Below are positions 35,314-44,346 of a stretch of DNA of 64,000 nucleotides, one piece after another; within the stretch, counting starts at the first letter, position 1; each line of letters starts with the position of its first letter. Origin of the DNA: Streptacidiphilus sp. PB12-B1b (lineage in GTDB: Bacteria; Actinomycetota; Actinomycetes; Streptomycetales; Streptomycetaceae). Location of the stretch: NCBI RefSeq assembly GCF_014084125.1, contig NZ_CP048405.1:5022001-5086000 (forward strand), written 5' to 3'. The position numbers and the translations under genes are program-made. Under the pieces are notes generated by a model. It was given only the letters and a program-made list of their open reading frames with translations. It ran no database searches and was not told the origin of the DNA.

Positions 35314-36439
35314 CCACCGGCACCGACGCACCCACCCACCGCCCGGACGACCAGCCGCGCCGCACCCGCACCGCCCGCCGGGCCGAGGCGCTCCGCGACC
35401 GGATCGCCGCGCTGCGCCCCGACTACGCGGCCGAGCTGGCCGACGGCACCGACCGCTTCTTCGAACCCCGGCGCAGCGACTGCCCTGGTGCGGCTCCGCC
35501 CGGCTGGGGGCCCGGCTGCGCACCAGCGACCTGCTGCAGCACAAGCCCGGACGGTTCGCCCTGGACGCCTGCGAGGACTGCGGCCACATCTTCCAGAACC
35601 CCCGGCTCTCCGGCCCCGGCCTGGACTTCTACTACCGCGACTTCTACGACGGCCTCGGCGAGCAGCGCCTCGGCGGCTTCTTCGGCACCCGCACCGGGAC
35701 GTACCGCAGCCGCGCCCGGTCCGTGCTGCCGTACGCCGCCGCCCCCGGCCGCTGGCTGGACGTCGGCACCGGCCACGGGCACTTCTGCGAGACCGCCCGC
35801 GAACTCTTCCCGGACACCGCCTTCGACGGCCTGGACCTCAGCGAGGGCGTGGAACTGGCCCAGCGCCACGGCCGCCTGGTGCACGGCTTCCGCGGCACGC
35901 TGCCCGGCCGGGCGGCCGAACTCGCAGGGCAGTACGACGTGGTGAGCATGTTCCACTACCTGGAGCACAGCACCGAGCCGCAGCGCGAGCTGACCGCCGC
36001 CCGGCAGGCGCTGCGCCCCGGCGGGCTGCTGCTCATCGACGTGCCCGACCCGCAGTGCCGCTACGCCCGGCTGCTGGGACGCTGGTGGCTGCCGTGGCTG
36101 CAACCGCAGCACCTGAACCTGGTGCCGGTCGCCAATCTGCGCGAGCGGCTGGGCGAGCTGGGCTTCACCGTGGTGCTGGAGCAGCACGGCTCCCCGCACG
36201 ACCCGGTCGACCTGCTGGCCGCCTGCTGGCTGCTGTTCGACGCGGTCGCGCCGCGCGAGGACGCCCCCTGGCTGCCGGGCGGCCCGCCGGCCGGCTGGCG
36301 GCGGGCCCTGCGCGGGGCGCTGTTCCTGGCCGCCGCGCCGGTGCTGCTGCTGGCCACCCTGCTCGACCATCTGATCGCCCGCTTCGCCGGCCGGGCGGGG
36401 CTGTCCAACGCCTACCGGCTGCTGGCCCGCCGGGAGTGA
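35310..36439 (+). pseudogene. SAM-dependent methyltransferase with zinc-ribbon, apparent frameshift
   Basis: Last gene of the megasynthase operon. The ATG at 35310 overlaps the glycosyltransferase stop (ATGA) and opens MTTGTDAPTHRPDDQPRR, but this frame runs out of homology at about 35485. The reading resumes in the frame ending at 36439 as PWCGSARLGARL. One missing C in the CCC at 35483-35485 would restore DCPWCGS, completing a four-cysteine zinc-ribbon (CPWC and later CEDC). Then follow a class I methyltransferase core with motif I WLDVGTGHGHFCETA, EHSTEP and a hydrophobic tail. It is either a real one-base deletion that breaks the gene or a homopolymer sequencing error. A role in methylating the sugar or lipid is inference. 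Confidence 0.75.
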
Positions 36440-36444
36440 CGGAA

Positions 36445-36485
36445 CCCCCGCCGCCGCTCCCTCCGGTCGGGAGCGACGGCGGGGG
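36445..36485. terminator. Bidirectional hairpin terminator
   Basis: A 17-bp stem with one mismatch (36445-36461 with 36469-36485) and a 7-base loop lies between the converging biosynthetic operon and the GAPDH gene. Confidence 0.85.
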
Positions 36486-36522
36486 CCGCCCGGATCACCT
36501 GGTGCGGATCGAACCGTGCCGG

Positions 36523-37968
36523 TCAGACCGCCGGGGCCGGGTAGGTCGGGTACTCCACCCCGGAGACGTGCTGCACGACCCGGACCACCTGGCAGGAGTA
36601 GCCGAACTCGTTGTCGTACCAGAGGTAGAGGATGGCGTTGTCGCCGTCGACCTTGGTCGCCCCGGCGTCCACGATGGAGGCGTGGCGCGAGCCGATGAAG
36701 TCGCTGGAGACCGCGTCCGGCGCGCTGATGAAGTCGATCTGGCGCTTGAGCGGCGAGGTCAGCGACACGTTGCGGAGGTAGTCCAGGACCTCCTCGCGGC
36801 TGGTCTCGCGGGCCAGCTGCAGGTTCAGGATGGCGATCGAGACGTCCGGCACCGGCACGCGGATCGAGCTGCCGGTGATCGGCGCCTTCAGCTCCGGCAG
36901 CGCCTTGGCGACGGCCGAGGCGGCGCCGGTCTCGGTGATGACCATGTTCAGCGGCGCCGAACGGCCGCGCCGGTCGGAGCTGTGGTAGTTGTCCAGCAGG
37001 TTCTGGTCGTTGGTGAACGAGTGGACGGTCTCCACGTGGCCGCGCAGGACGCCGTACTCCTCCGCCATCGCCTTCAGCGGCGGCACGATCGCGTTGGTCG
37101 TGCAGGAGGCGCAGGAGAGGATCTGCTCGTCCGGCTTGATCGTGTCGTGGTTGACGCCGTGCACGATGTTGGGGACGTCGCCCTTGCCCGGCGCGGTCAG
37201 CACCACCTTGGCGATACCGGGGCGCAGGTGCTTGGACAGGCCCTCGCGGTCGCGCCACCGGCCGGTGTTGTCGATCAGGATGGCGTCGTTGATGCCGTAC
37301 GCCGTGTAGTCCACCGACGTCGGGTCGTCGGAGTAGATCACGGTGATCTCGTGGCCGTTGGCGACGATCCTGCTGTTCGCCTCGTCAACGGTGATCGTGC
37401 CCTGGAACTGGCCGTGGATCGAGTCGCGCCGCAGCAGCGAGGCGCGCTTGACCAGGTCCTCGCTGCCGCTGTTGCGGACGACGATGGCACGCAGCCGCAG
37501 ACCGTTGCCGGAGCCGGCCTTCTCGATGAGCAGGCGGGCGAGCAGCCGTCCGATCCGGCCGAAACCGTAGAGGACGACATCGCGCGACTCGCGGCGCTCC
37601 TGCTTGTTCGGGCCGGTGGCGCCGGACACGGCCTCGGCGGTGAACTCCGCCACCGACAGTCCGCGGTCGTCGGTCTTGTACGTGGCGGCGAGCATGCCGA
37701 TGTCGATCTGGGAGGGGCCCAGGTCGATCGCGGTGAGAGCCTGCAGGAACGGCAGCGTCTCGGTGACCGAGAGCTCCTCGCCGTCGATCTGGCGGGCGAA
37801 CCGGTGGGTCTTCAGGATGCTGACCACCGACTTGTTCACCAGGGAACGGCTGTGCAGCAGGACCGTGACGTCCCTCTCCCGGTGCAGTCGCCCGATGATC
37901 GGGATCATCGACTCCGCGATCTCCTCGCGCTGCATCCAGTTCGTGAACACGTCGTCATTGACAGTCAC
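36523..37968 (-). CDS. gap: Glyceraldehyde-3-phosphate dehydrogenase with N-terminal extension
   Basis: 481 residues, against about 335 for ordinary GapA. The first 125 residues are an extension seen in a distinct actinobacterial GAPDH group. The Rossmann motif YGFGRIGRLLARLL starts near residue 132, the catalytic Cys is in SCASCTTNAIVPPL near residue 285, and the partner His is in the HSFTNDQ segment or just before it. It should interconvert glyceraldehyde-3-phosphate and 1,3-bisphosphoglycerate. The GTG at 37968 gives MTVNDDVFTNWM, matching the family; the in-frame ATG at 38001 overlaps the predicted -10 element, so it should not be the start. It converges on the biosynthetic operon and is probably unrelated to it. 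Confidence 0.93.
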   Translation of the reverse strand: MTVNDDVFTNWMQREEIAESMIPIIGRLHRERDVTVLLHSRSLVNKSVVSILKTHRFARQIDGEELSVTETLPFLQALTAIDLGPSQIDIGMLAATYKTDDRGLSVAEFTAEAVSGATGPNKQERRESRDVVLYGFGRIGRLLARLLIEKAGSGNGLRLRAIVVRNSGSEDLVKRASLLRRDSIHGQFQGTITVDEANSRIVANGHEITVIYSDDPTSVDYTAYGINDAILIDNTGRWRDREGLSKHLRPGIAKVVLTAPGKGDVPNIVHGVNHDTIKPDEQILSCASCTTNAIVPPLKAMAEEYGVLRGHVETVHSFTNDQNLLDNYHSSDRRGRSAPLNMVITETGAASAVAKALPELKAPITGSSIRVPVPDVSIAILNLQLARETSREEVLDYLRNVSLTSPLKRQIDFISAPDAVSSDFIGSRHASIVDAGATKVDGDNAILYLWYDNEFGYSCQVVRVVQHVSGVEYPTYPAPAV

Positions 37969-37996
37969 AAGTTCATCTTTCGAGCTAGGCGATGAC

Positions 37997-38026
37997 CCCA
38001 TAGTAGCTTTCGGCCATCGTGATCAA
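37997..38026 (-). promoter_or_regulatory. Predicted sigma-70-type promoter of the GAPDH gene
   Basis: On the minus strand TTGATC (38026-38021) and TATGGG (38002-37997) are separated by 18 bp. This would start transcription a few bases downstream and give a short leader before the GTG at 37968. Confidence 0.5.
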
Positions 38027-38168
38027 TCGGGCGGCCCCACCGGGGGCCCGGGACTCCGGCCGGGCAGACCGCCAGGTCAGGCAGGTCCGGACGCCACACT
38101 GCGGCTCGGCCGGAGCCATCCTGGCAGACCCGGGCCGGGAGGGGCCGCCCGGCGCCGGAGCGCCCGGC

Positions 38169-38195
38169 CCGCCGCAGGGGGCTCTCCTGCGGCGG
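38169..38195 (-). terminator. Hairpin terminator after the TPR gene
   Basis: A perfect 10-bp stem (CCGCCGCAGG with CCTGCGGCGG) and a 7-base loop lie directly past the stop of the minus-strand tetratricopeptide gene. Confidence 0.75.
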
Positions 38196-38202
38196 ACGGG
38201 GG

Positions 38203-41196
38203 CTAGCGGAGGCCGTCGCGGACCCGGCGCAGCGTGGCCGCCGCGTCGGCGAGGCCCGCGGCGTCCGCCTCGGCGGCGGCCTTGTCCAGCCGCTCCCGGG
38301 CCGCCGGGGCGCGGTCCAGGCCCCGGCCCTCGACCAGCGCCGCCATCCGGACCGCCTCGAAGCGCGGCCGCACCGCCGGGTAGCCGCCCTCGTCGTAGCA
38401 GGCGATGGCCTGCTCGAACGCGGCCAGCGCCTGCTCCGGGCGGCCGGTGGTGGCGTGGACCTGGCCCCGGGCGGTGCAGCACTGCGCCACGTCGACGTCC
38501 ACGCTGACGAACTGCTCGCGCGCCGCCTGCGGGAACTCCTCGCGCAGCCGGTCGGCGCGGTCCAGGTAGCCGAGCGCCTCCTCGGCCGCCTCGGCTCCCC
38601 GGGCCTCGACGGCCTGCAGGGCGAGGGTGCGCAGCGTGTCGGTGAGGTCGGGCAGGCACGGCGCCTCCGCGTTGGAGGCCAGCGCCCGCTCCAGCGCCGC
38701 CCGCGCGCCCTCCCAGTTGCCCGCCTGGGCCAGCGCGCCGGCCGCCCCGGCGGCGGCGGAGGTCAGCGCGCCCTTCTCGGGCCAGCGGCTGACGGCCTCG
38801 GCCAGGTGCAGGAACTCCCGGGCGGCGTCGCGCGGCTCCCCCAGCGTCAGCAGGGCGTTGGCCAGGTCGACCCGGATCTGGGCGGTCAACTGCTCGGCAG
38901 CGGAAGGCACTTGGGGACCGTCGGAGGTCGCGCCCCCGGTGCCGTCCACGGCGGCCGGCGCGGGCGTGGGCGCGGGCGTCGGCGTGGGGTCGAGCAGGGT
39001 CTCCAGCACGGCCACCGCGTCCGCCACCGAGCCCTGTGCCAGCAGCACCCGGCTCAGGTGCCAGCGCGTCTCCCGCGCCTGCAACCGCTCGCCCTCGCGG
39101 TCCAGCCGCGCCGCCGCCTCCGAGAAGGCCCGCACCGCGGTCGGGTACTGCTCCGCGCGCATGGCGGTGCTGCCGAGCATCCGGTGCAGCGGTGTCAGCT
39201 CGCCCGGCTCGAGGTACGAGGGGGCCTGGGCCAGGCCCTGCTCCAGCTCGGCCAGGGCCTCGGGGTGGCGGCCCTGGGTGCTGAGCGCCAGCGCGAGCAG
39301 CAGGCGGCCGCGCGGCAGCCGCCACTCCCATCCCCGCTCGGTGAAGATCTCGATGGCCCGGCGGGCGGACGCCTCGCCCTCGACGGGTTCGCCGTGGGCG
39401 GACTGGAACTCAGCCAGCACCTCGTGGGCCAGCGAGACCTGGACGGCCCGGTCGGTGCAGCGGCCCTCGGCGATCAACGCCTGCGCCTCCGCGGTGAACA
39501 CCTTCACCCAGTGCGCCTGCCGATCCGCTCCCCCGGCCCGGAACTGGGCCTGACGCGCCGTCAGAATCCGACTCTGCCGCACCACGAGCCGCCGGACCAG
39601 GGCCTCGGTCCGCTCCTCCTCGGTGGCGAAGTCGGCCGCGATCAGGGCCTGGATCTCGGCCAACAGGCCCTCCAGGACCGGCCAGGCCGCCTCCACCGCC
39701 GCGATCGCGGCGGCGGGCGGGAGGTCGTCCCGGGTGGCCTCGCACCAGGCGAGTTTCGACGCTGCCCCGATCCTGCGGGCGGTCCGCCCGGCCCGGGTGT
39801 AGTGGTCCACGGCCTCGCGCAGGCGCGCGGCGCAGGCGTCCCAGTCGTCGGCCTTGGCGGCGCGCTGGGCCAGTTCGGACGCGATCTCGGCGCGGAGCAG
39901 CTCGTCCACGGCGACGTCCTCGGCCTCGGCCCGCTTCAGCAGCGCGTCCCACAGGGCACGTGCGCGGGGGTCGCCGTCCCGGTCCAGGCGGCGCACCTCG
40001 GCGACGAGTTCGGCGAAGTCCTGCGGCGCCTCGGCGACCGGCGGCGCCGACTGCCCGGCGCGGACGGCGGCCGGCCGGTCGGCCAGGGCCGAGGTCTGCA
40101 CACCGAGGTTGAGCTGGGCGTGCAGCGGTCGGACGGCGAGCCGCTCCCGGCGGCGTCCGGAGACCGTGCCGTTGCCGTTGCGGGCGTCGAAGCGCGCCGC
40201 CAGCGCGTCGGCCTGCCCGGCCACGGTGTCGTGCAGCGCGGCGACCGTCCACGCCGTTCCCAGCGGCCCGGCGCACGGCAGGTGGCCGTGGCCGGTCCCG
40301 ACCAGCCGCGCCAGCAGCAGCTGGACTCCGGTGAGGAAGTCGAGCCGGCTGGACGGCGCGGCGGTGAAGTCGAACAACCCCCGGTTCTGCGCCAGCAGTT
40401 CGAGGCCGCGGGCCTCGTTGCCGGTGAGCGCGCAGAACTCCAGGTGCCGGCCGACCGAGCTGAGTTCCGCCTCCTGGCCGCGCACCTTGCGGTAGCCGGT
40501 GAGGTGCGCGGCGCGCGCCTCGTCCAGCCGTCCGAGCCGCAGCAGCGGCAACAGCGCCAGGGCCTGGCTGTTGTGCGGCTCCTCGTCGCAGCCGACCTGG
40601 CCGTCGAAGGTGGGCTGCAGCTCGGCCAGCGCCTGCCGGTCGTCCCCGTGCCGGATGTGGTGGGCGGCGCGGGTCCGGGCCTCGCAGGCGGCGCAGTCGC
40701 TGAGCTGGGTGCGGCCACGGGTGGCCCACAGCTCGTACGCCAGTTGCTCGCCCTCGCCCAGGTGCCGGGCCAGGGCGTACTCCTGGGCGTGGACCGGCTG
40801 CAGGTCGTGGCCCTGCGCCCGGTAGCGGCGGCGCATCTCGGCGATCCAGCCGCGGATCGACGCCAGCGGCACGTCCGGGGTGGAGAGCAGCCCGGAGCCG
40901 ACCCACTTGAAGTACCAGAACAGCCGGTGCACTTCGGACTCGTCGAAGGCCTTCGGGTGCTCGTCCCACAGCCCCAGCAGCCGGGCGAACGCGACCGGGT
41001 ACTTCACCACCTCGCCGCTGCCGTGGTAGCCGCGCATCAGCTCCACCAGGGCCGAGACGGTGACCTCGGGATCGCCGAACGCCTCGGCGGCCTCGACCAG
41101 TTCCTCGGCGATCGCCACGGTGGCGCGCCCCCGGGGCCGCTCCCGGTTCTCCCGCAGGGCCTGGAAGAACTCGTCCCTCGTACTGGGTGCAGTCAT
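38203..41196 (-). CDS. Large tetratricopeptide-repeat protein
   Basis: 997 residues, mostly alpha-helical and Ala/Leu/Glu-rich. TPR-like repeats are clearest in the C-terminal half (for example GRPEQALAAFEQAIACYDEGG and ALAELEQGLAQAPSYLE). No catalytic motif, signal peptide or membrane span is seen, so it should be a cytoplasmic scaffold. Two cysteine pairs (CAAC near residue 173) could be structural. The ATG overlaps the stop of the HSP90 gene (ATGA), so the two are co-translated. TPR proteins are known HSP90 co-chaperones in eukaryotes; an equivalent partnership here is inference from the operon. A terminator follows. Confidence 0.82.
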   Translation of the reverse strand: MTAPSTRDEFFQALRENRERPRGRATVAIAEELVEAAEAFGDPEVTVSALVELMRGYHGSGEVVKYPVAFARLLGLWDEHPKAFDESEVHRLFWYFKWVGSGLLSTPDVPLASIRGWIAEMRRRYRAQGHDLQPVHAQEYALARHLGEGEQLAYELWATRGRTQLSDCAACEARTRAAHHIRHGDDRQALAELQPTFDGQVGCDEEPHNSQALALLPLLRLGRLDEARAAHLTGYRKVRGQEAELSSVGRHLEFCALTGNEARGLELLAQNRGLFDFTAAPSSRLDFLTGVQLLLARLVGTGHGHLPCAGPLGTAWTVAALHDTVAGQADALAARFDARNGNGTVSGRRRERLAVRPLHAQLNLGVQTSALADRPAAVRAGQSAPPVAEAPQDFAELVAEVRRLDRDGDPRARALWDALLKRAEAEDVAVDELLRAEIASELAQRAAKADDWDACAARLREAVDHYTRAGRTARRIGAASKLAWCEATRDDLPPAAAIAAVEAAWPVLEGLLAEIQALIAADFATEEERTEALVRRLVVRQSRILTARQAQFRAGGADRQAHWVKVFTAEAQALIAEGRCTDRAVQVSLAHEVLAEFQSAHGEPVEGEASARRAIEIFTERGWEWRLPRGRLLLALALSTQGRHPEALAELEQGLAQAPSYLEPGELTPLHRMLGSTAMRAEQYPTAVRAFSEAAARLDREGERLQARETRWHLSRVLLAQGSVADAVAVLETLLDPTPTPAPTPAPAAVDGTGGATSDGPQVPSAAEQLTAQIRVDLANALLTLGEPRDAAREFLHLAEAVSRWPEKGALTSAAAGAAGALAQAGNWEGARAALERALASNAEAPCLPDLTDTLRTLALQAVEARGAEAAEEALGYLDRADRLREEFPQAAREQFVSVDVDVAQCCTARGQVHATTGRPEQALAAFEQAIACYDEGGYPAVRPRFEAVRMAALVEGRGLDRAPAARERLDKAAAEADAAGLADAAATLRRVRDGLR

Positions 41197-43052
41197 GGCT
41201 GGGCCTTCCCGTGTCCGGTGTCGGCGGCCTGGGTTGCGAAGTCGAGCAGGCCCAGGAAGGAGCGGTTGAGCAGTGCGTGGTCGGTGGGCCGCAGCGGTCG
41301 CCGGGAGAGCAGCAGCGCCTGGCCGTAGAGCGCTTCGATGGCCGTCTCCGACAGGTGCGGGTCGGCGGTCCCGGCCAGCTCCGCGAGCCTGCGGATGAGC
41401 GGGTTGAGGTGGTTCAGGATCAGCTGCGCGCGGGGCGCGGAGGAGCTCAGCGAGCCGAGAATGCCCGCCCACAACTCGTCTGCCTGGGAGGAGAGTTCGG
41501 CGCGTCGGCGCTCGTGCCGGGCCTCCCGGTTGTCGACCAGCATCGCGGGCACGCCGACCGGCTGGAAGGAGCGCAGCACCACGTCGGTGTCGAACCGGTC
41601 GGCGACCGCCCTGGCGCGCGCCAGGAAGGGGGCGGCGGCCAGTTCGGCGGCCGGGTCCACACTGTCCAGGTGCGCGCTGACGGTCTCCGGGTCCAGGTCG
41701 GCGACGCTGATGCCGGGCCGGATCTGCGGCAGCTGGTGCACCAGCTCCCGGTCGTACACGTAGCCGCCGTTGACCACGCCCAGCCCGGCGGCGGCGGCGA
41801 TCGGCGCGACCTGGCGGAACTCCTCGACGGTCCGGGTGACCAGCACCACCGGGTGGGCGCGGGTGAACTCGTCCAGGCTGACGGTGCCGTCCGTGGTCTC
41901 GAAGGGCAGCCACGGCAGCAGCAGCGCGAGCAGCTGGTCGTCGTAGCGGGCCAGCGCCTTCACGGCCAGGTGGTGCACGTCCAGGAAGCGCCGCAGCAGC
42001 GCCAGGTCCGAGGCGGCCAGGCCGGTCAGCCACTGGCGTACCCGGTCGCCGATGGCGTCGCGGACGGCGGCCAGTGTCTCGTCCTCGTACAGCGCCTCGC
42101 GCGAGGCGGTGGGGCGCAGGCCGGTGGTGTCCACCACGCAGGAGACGAAGAAGGCCCAGTCCGGGACGAGTTCGGTGGCCTGGTCGGACAGCAGCATGCC
42201 CTTGAGGTGCACGCGGTTGCCGGAGCGCTTGGTCGGGTGCGCGGGCGTCGGCAGCACGAAGGCCACGCCCTTGAGACCGACCAGGGGGATGTCCAGGTCG
42301 ATGGTGTCCAGCGGGGTGAAGTCGAAGACGGACCTGCCGTACGCGGCCAGGGCCTCGCGGCGGGCGAAGGGCGAACCGTACGGGCGCTCCCACACCGGCG
42401 GGGTGTCGTTCACCTGGATGGTGTCGCCGTGCCGGTCGACGACCTCGACCCGGTAGCGCAGCAGCGAGCCGAAGTGACGGGCCAGCTGCACCACCCGGGA
42501 CGGCTCCAGCCACTCGCTGCCGTCGGCGCGTGGGGTGAGCGTCACCGTGGTGCCGGGTTGCGCGACCGTTCCGGCGGGCAGGGTGCGGATGCTGTACGTG
42601 CCGTCGCTGCGGCCGTGCCACTCGACGGCGGGCGCACCCGGTTCGCGGGCGCTGCGCGACACCACGGTGATCTCGTCCGCGACCACGAAGCAGGCGAGCA
42701 GGCCGATGCCGAACTGGCCGATGAAGTCGGCGCGCGCGGCGGACAGGTCGAGCCCGCCGTCCGCGTTGCGCTTGGAGGAGCGCCCGATGGTGGCGAGGAA
42801 GGTGTGCACGTCGGACTCGGTGAGCCCGACGCCGGAGTCCTCGACGACGATGCCGCCGCCCGCACCGGTGCGGATGGTGATCCGCGCGGGGGCGTCGGGG
42901 TCGAGCAGCCGCCGCGCGGTGATGGCGTCCACGGCGTTCTGCATCAGCTCCCGCAGGTAGACCCGGGGCGAGGAGTAGAGGTGGTGGGACAGCAGGTCGA
43001 CCAGGCCGCGCAGATCGACCTGGAACGTGTGGCCCGGCTGGGGTGTGGTCAC
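41193..43052 (-). CDS. HSP90-family (HtpG-like) ATPase
   Basis: 619 residues. The GHKL ATPase domain (about 10-210) has the three expected motifs: ELMQNAVDAI (Glu/Asn, about 40), EDSGVGL (about 77) and GQFGIGLLACF (about 115). A middle domain follows with TTGLRPTASREALYED, which contains the catalytic-arginine region. The C-terminal part is divergent, as in the HtpG-like proteins of Streptomyces. It is a cytoplasmic chaperone. GTG 43052 was chosen because AGGAG lies 9 bases upstream, within the stop region of the preceding gene. It is sandwiched between two helical-repeat genes, with the downstream one overlapping by 4 bp. Confidence 0.9.
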   Translation of the reverse strand: MTTPQPGHTFQVDLRGLVDLLSHHLYSSPRVYLRELMQNAVDAITARRLLDPDAPARITIRTGAGGGIVVEDSGVGLTESDVHTFLATIGRSSKRNADGGLDLSAARADFIGQFGIGLLACFVVADEITVVSRSAREPGAPAVEWHGRSDGTYSIRTLPAGTVAQPGTTVTLTPRADGSEWLEPSRVVQLARHFGSLLRYRVEVVDRHGDTIQVNDTPPVWERPYGSPFARREALAAYGRSVFDFTPLDTIDLDIPLVGLKGVAFVLPTPAHPTKRSGNRVHLKGMLLSDQATELVPDWAFFVSCVVDTTGLRPTASREALYEDETLAAVRDAIGDRVRQWLTGLAASDLALLRRFLDVHHLAVKALARYDDQLLALLLPWLPFETTDGTVSLDEFTRAHPVVLVTRTVEEFRQVAPIAAAAGLGVVNGGYVYDRELVHQLPQIRPGISVADLDPETVSAHLDSVDPAAELAAAPFLARARAVADRFDTDVVLRSFQPVGVPAMLVDNREARHERRRAELSSQADELWAGILGSLSSSAPRAQLILNHLNPLIRRLAELAGTADPHLSETAIEALYGQALLLSRRPLRPTDHALLNRSFLGLLDFATQAADTGHGKAQP

Positions 43053-43063
43053 GGGAGTGGCTC

Positions 43064-44095
43064 CTACTTCCTCTTCTTGCATTCCTGCCGCGCCGTGGCG
43101 AACACCTGACCGGGGCTGCCGACGTAGGCCCACGGGAAGCGGGTCGGGTGGTCGCCGATGCGCTGGAACAGGTCCCGGGCCAGGGCCCGTTCGCCCGCGA
43201 GCCAGAACACCATGGCGAAGGCGTTGAGCGCGCCGTACGGGGATTCGGTGGGCGCGTACGCCGGGTGCAGCACCGAGACGGCGGCGGCCTGCTTCAGCTC
43301 GGCGACGACGCTGCCGCCGCGCAGGTAGCCGGGGCGCTCGGCCTTGGGCAGCTCGAACCAGTGCTCGATGTGCGCGTACGCGGTCAGCACGCCGAGGGTG
43401 CTGCCGGGCGGGGCCTGTTCGACCGCCTGCCGGGCGAAGCCGTGCATCTGCTCGTGCGAGCCGCCCCACTTGGCGCACAGCTGCTGCAGCATCGCCGCGT
43501 GCAGCGCGGTGTGGTGCGGGGCGCGGCGGACCCCGGCGTCGAACCGCCGCCGGGTGACGGCGTGGCCGTGCTCCAGGCCGCGCGAGGCGGTGGTCAGGAA
43601 GCACCACGGCGAGGCCGATTCGGGGTCCAGCTCGACGGCGGCGTAGAGGTGTTCCTCGGCGGTCCGCAGCCGCTCGTGGAAGGTGTGGAACTGCTCCTGG
43701 GTGACCCGGGCGGCGCGGGCGCCGGTGCGCGCCTCCCAGGCCCAGGCGACATGCCGGGCCCCGGCGACGCTGAGGGCGAGCGGGTTGTCCGGCAGCCGCT
43801 CGGGGAGGTTCAGCAGGAAGTCGCCGCCGATGTCCTCGACGCCGCTGATCAGCCAGGTCAGCCGGGCGTGGTCGGCGCGCTCCCGGCAGGGCTTCAGCAC
43901 GGCCTCCACGGCGGGCCAGTCCGCCCCGGCCACGGCCGTGCGGAGCGCGACCAGCTCCGGGTCGCCGTGGCCGGGGTCGATCGGCACCGGCCGCGGCCCC
44001 CGGGCGGCGGTACTGCTCGGACTGCGTTTCCCCAGCGAGCGGGCGACGGCGGCGGCCGCGATCACGGCAGGCGCCACCAACGAAAGGCTTGACAC
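43064..44095 (-). CDS. Helical-repeat (TPR-like) protein of unknown function
   Basis: 343 residues. A short hydrophobic N-terminus (VAPAVIAAAAVARS) could be a membrane anchor or just a helix. The rest is alpha-helical with weak TPR character (for example AEEHLYAAVELDPESASPWCFL, described in part, and repeated His/Trp positions). It is the first gene of the three-gene operon with HSP90 and the large TPR protein. Its TAG stop overlaps the SD of the HSP90 gene. GGAGGGG precedes the GTG start. No family function is recognised; a role as client adaptor or co-chaperone is inference from position. Confidence 0.78.
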   Translation of the reverse strand: MSSLSLVAPAVIAAAAVARSLGKRSPSSTAARGPRPVPIDPGHGDPELVALRTAVAGADWPAVEAVLKPCRERADHARLTWLISGVEDIGGDFLLNLPERLPDNPLALSVAGARHVAWAWEARTGARAARVTQEQFHTFHERLRTAEEHLYAAVELDPESASPWCFLTTASRGLEHGHAVTRRRFDAGVRRAPHHTALHAAMLQQLCAKWGGSHEQMHGFARQAVEQAPPGSTLGVLTAYAHIEHWFELPKAERPGYLRGGSVVAELKQAAAVSVLHPAYAPTESPYGALNAFAMVFWLAGERALARDLFQRIGDHPTRFPWAYVGSPGQVFATARQECKKRK

Positions 44096-44274
44096 GTGTT
44101 CCCCTCCAACGGCCGGCCCGGCGGTTCGCGCGTCCGGCAGCCGTAGGGTAACCGACCGCGCCGACACCGCGACACCATGTTTTGCGGGGCTCCGCCGCAG
44201 GTGGGAGCCGGTCCGCTCGGCGGAGATGGCCCGATTGCCCGGGTCTGTCGGCAGCCGTGGTGCGGGTGTGCGGC

Positions 44275-44305
44275 GGCGCGCCGCGGTCGTGTGACCGGGC
44301 GCGCC
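44275..44305 (-). terminator. Hairpin downstream of the transglycosylase gene
   Basis: GGCGCGCCGCGGTC (44275-44288) pairs with GACCGGGCGCGCC (44293-44305) with a one-base bulge and a 4-base loop. It lies 42 bp past the minus-strand stop. Confidence 0.6.
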
Positions 44306-44346
44306 GTGGGGTGGTGCGGGGTGGTGCTGGTGTGAGTGGGGGTTGC

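Noticed and set aside
37969-38001. GAPDH start at ATG 38001
   Set aside because: It overlaps the predicted -10 element and lengthens the protein beyond the conserved MTVNDD start.
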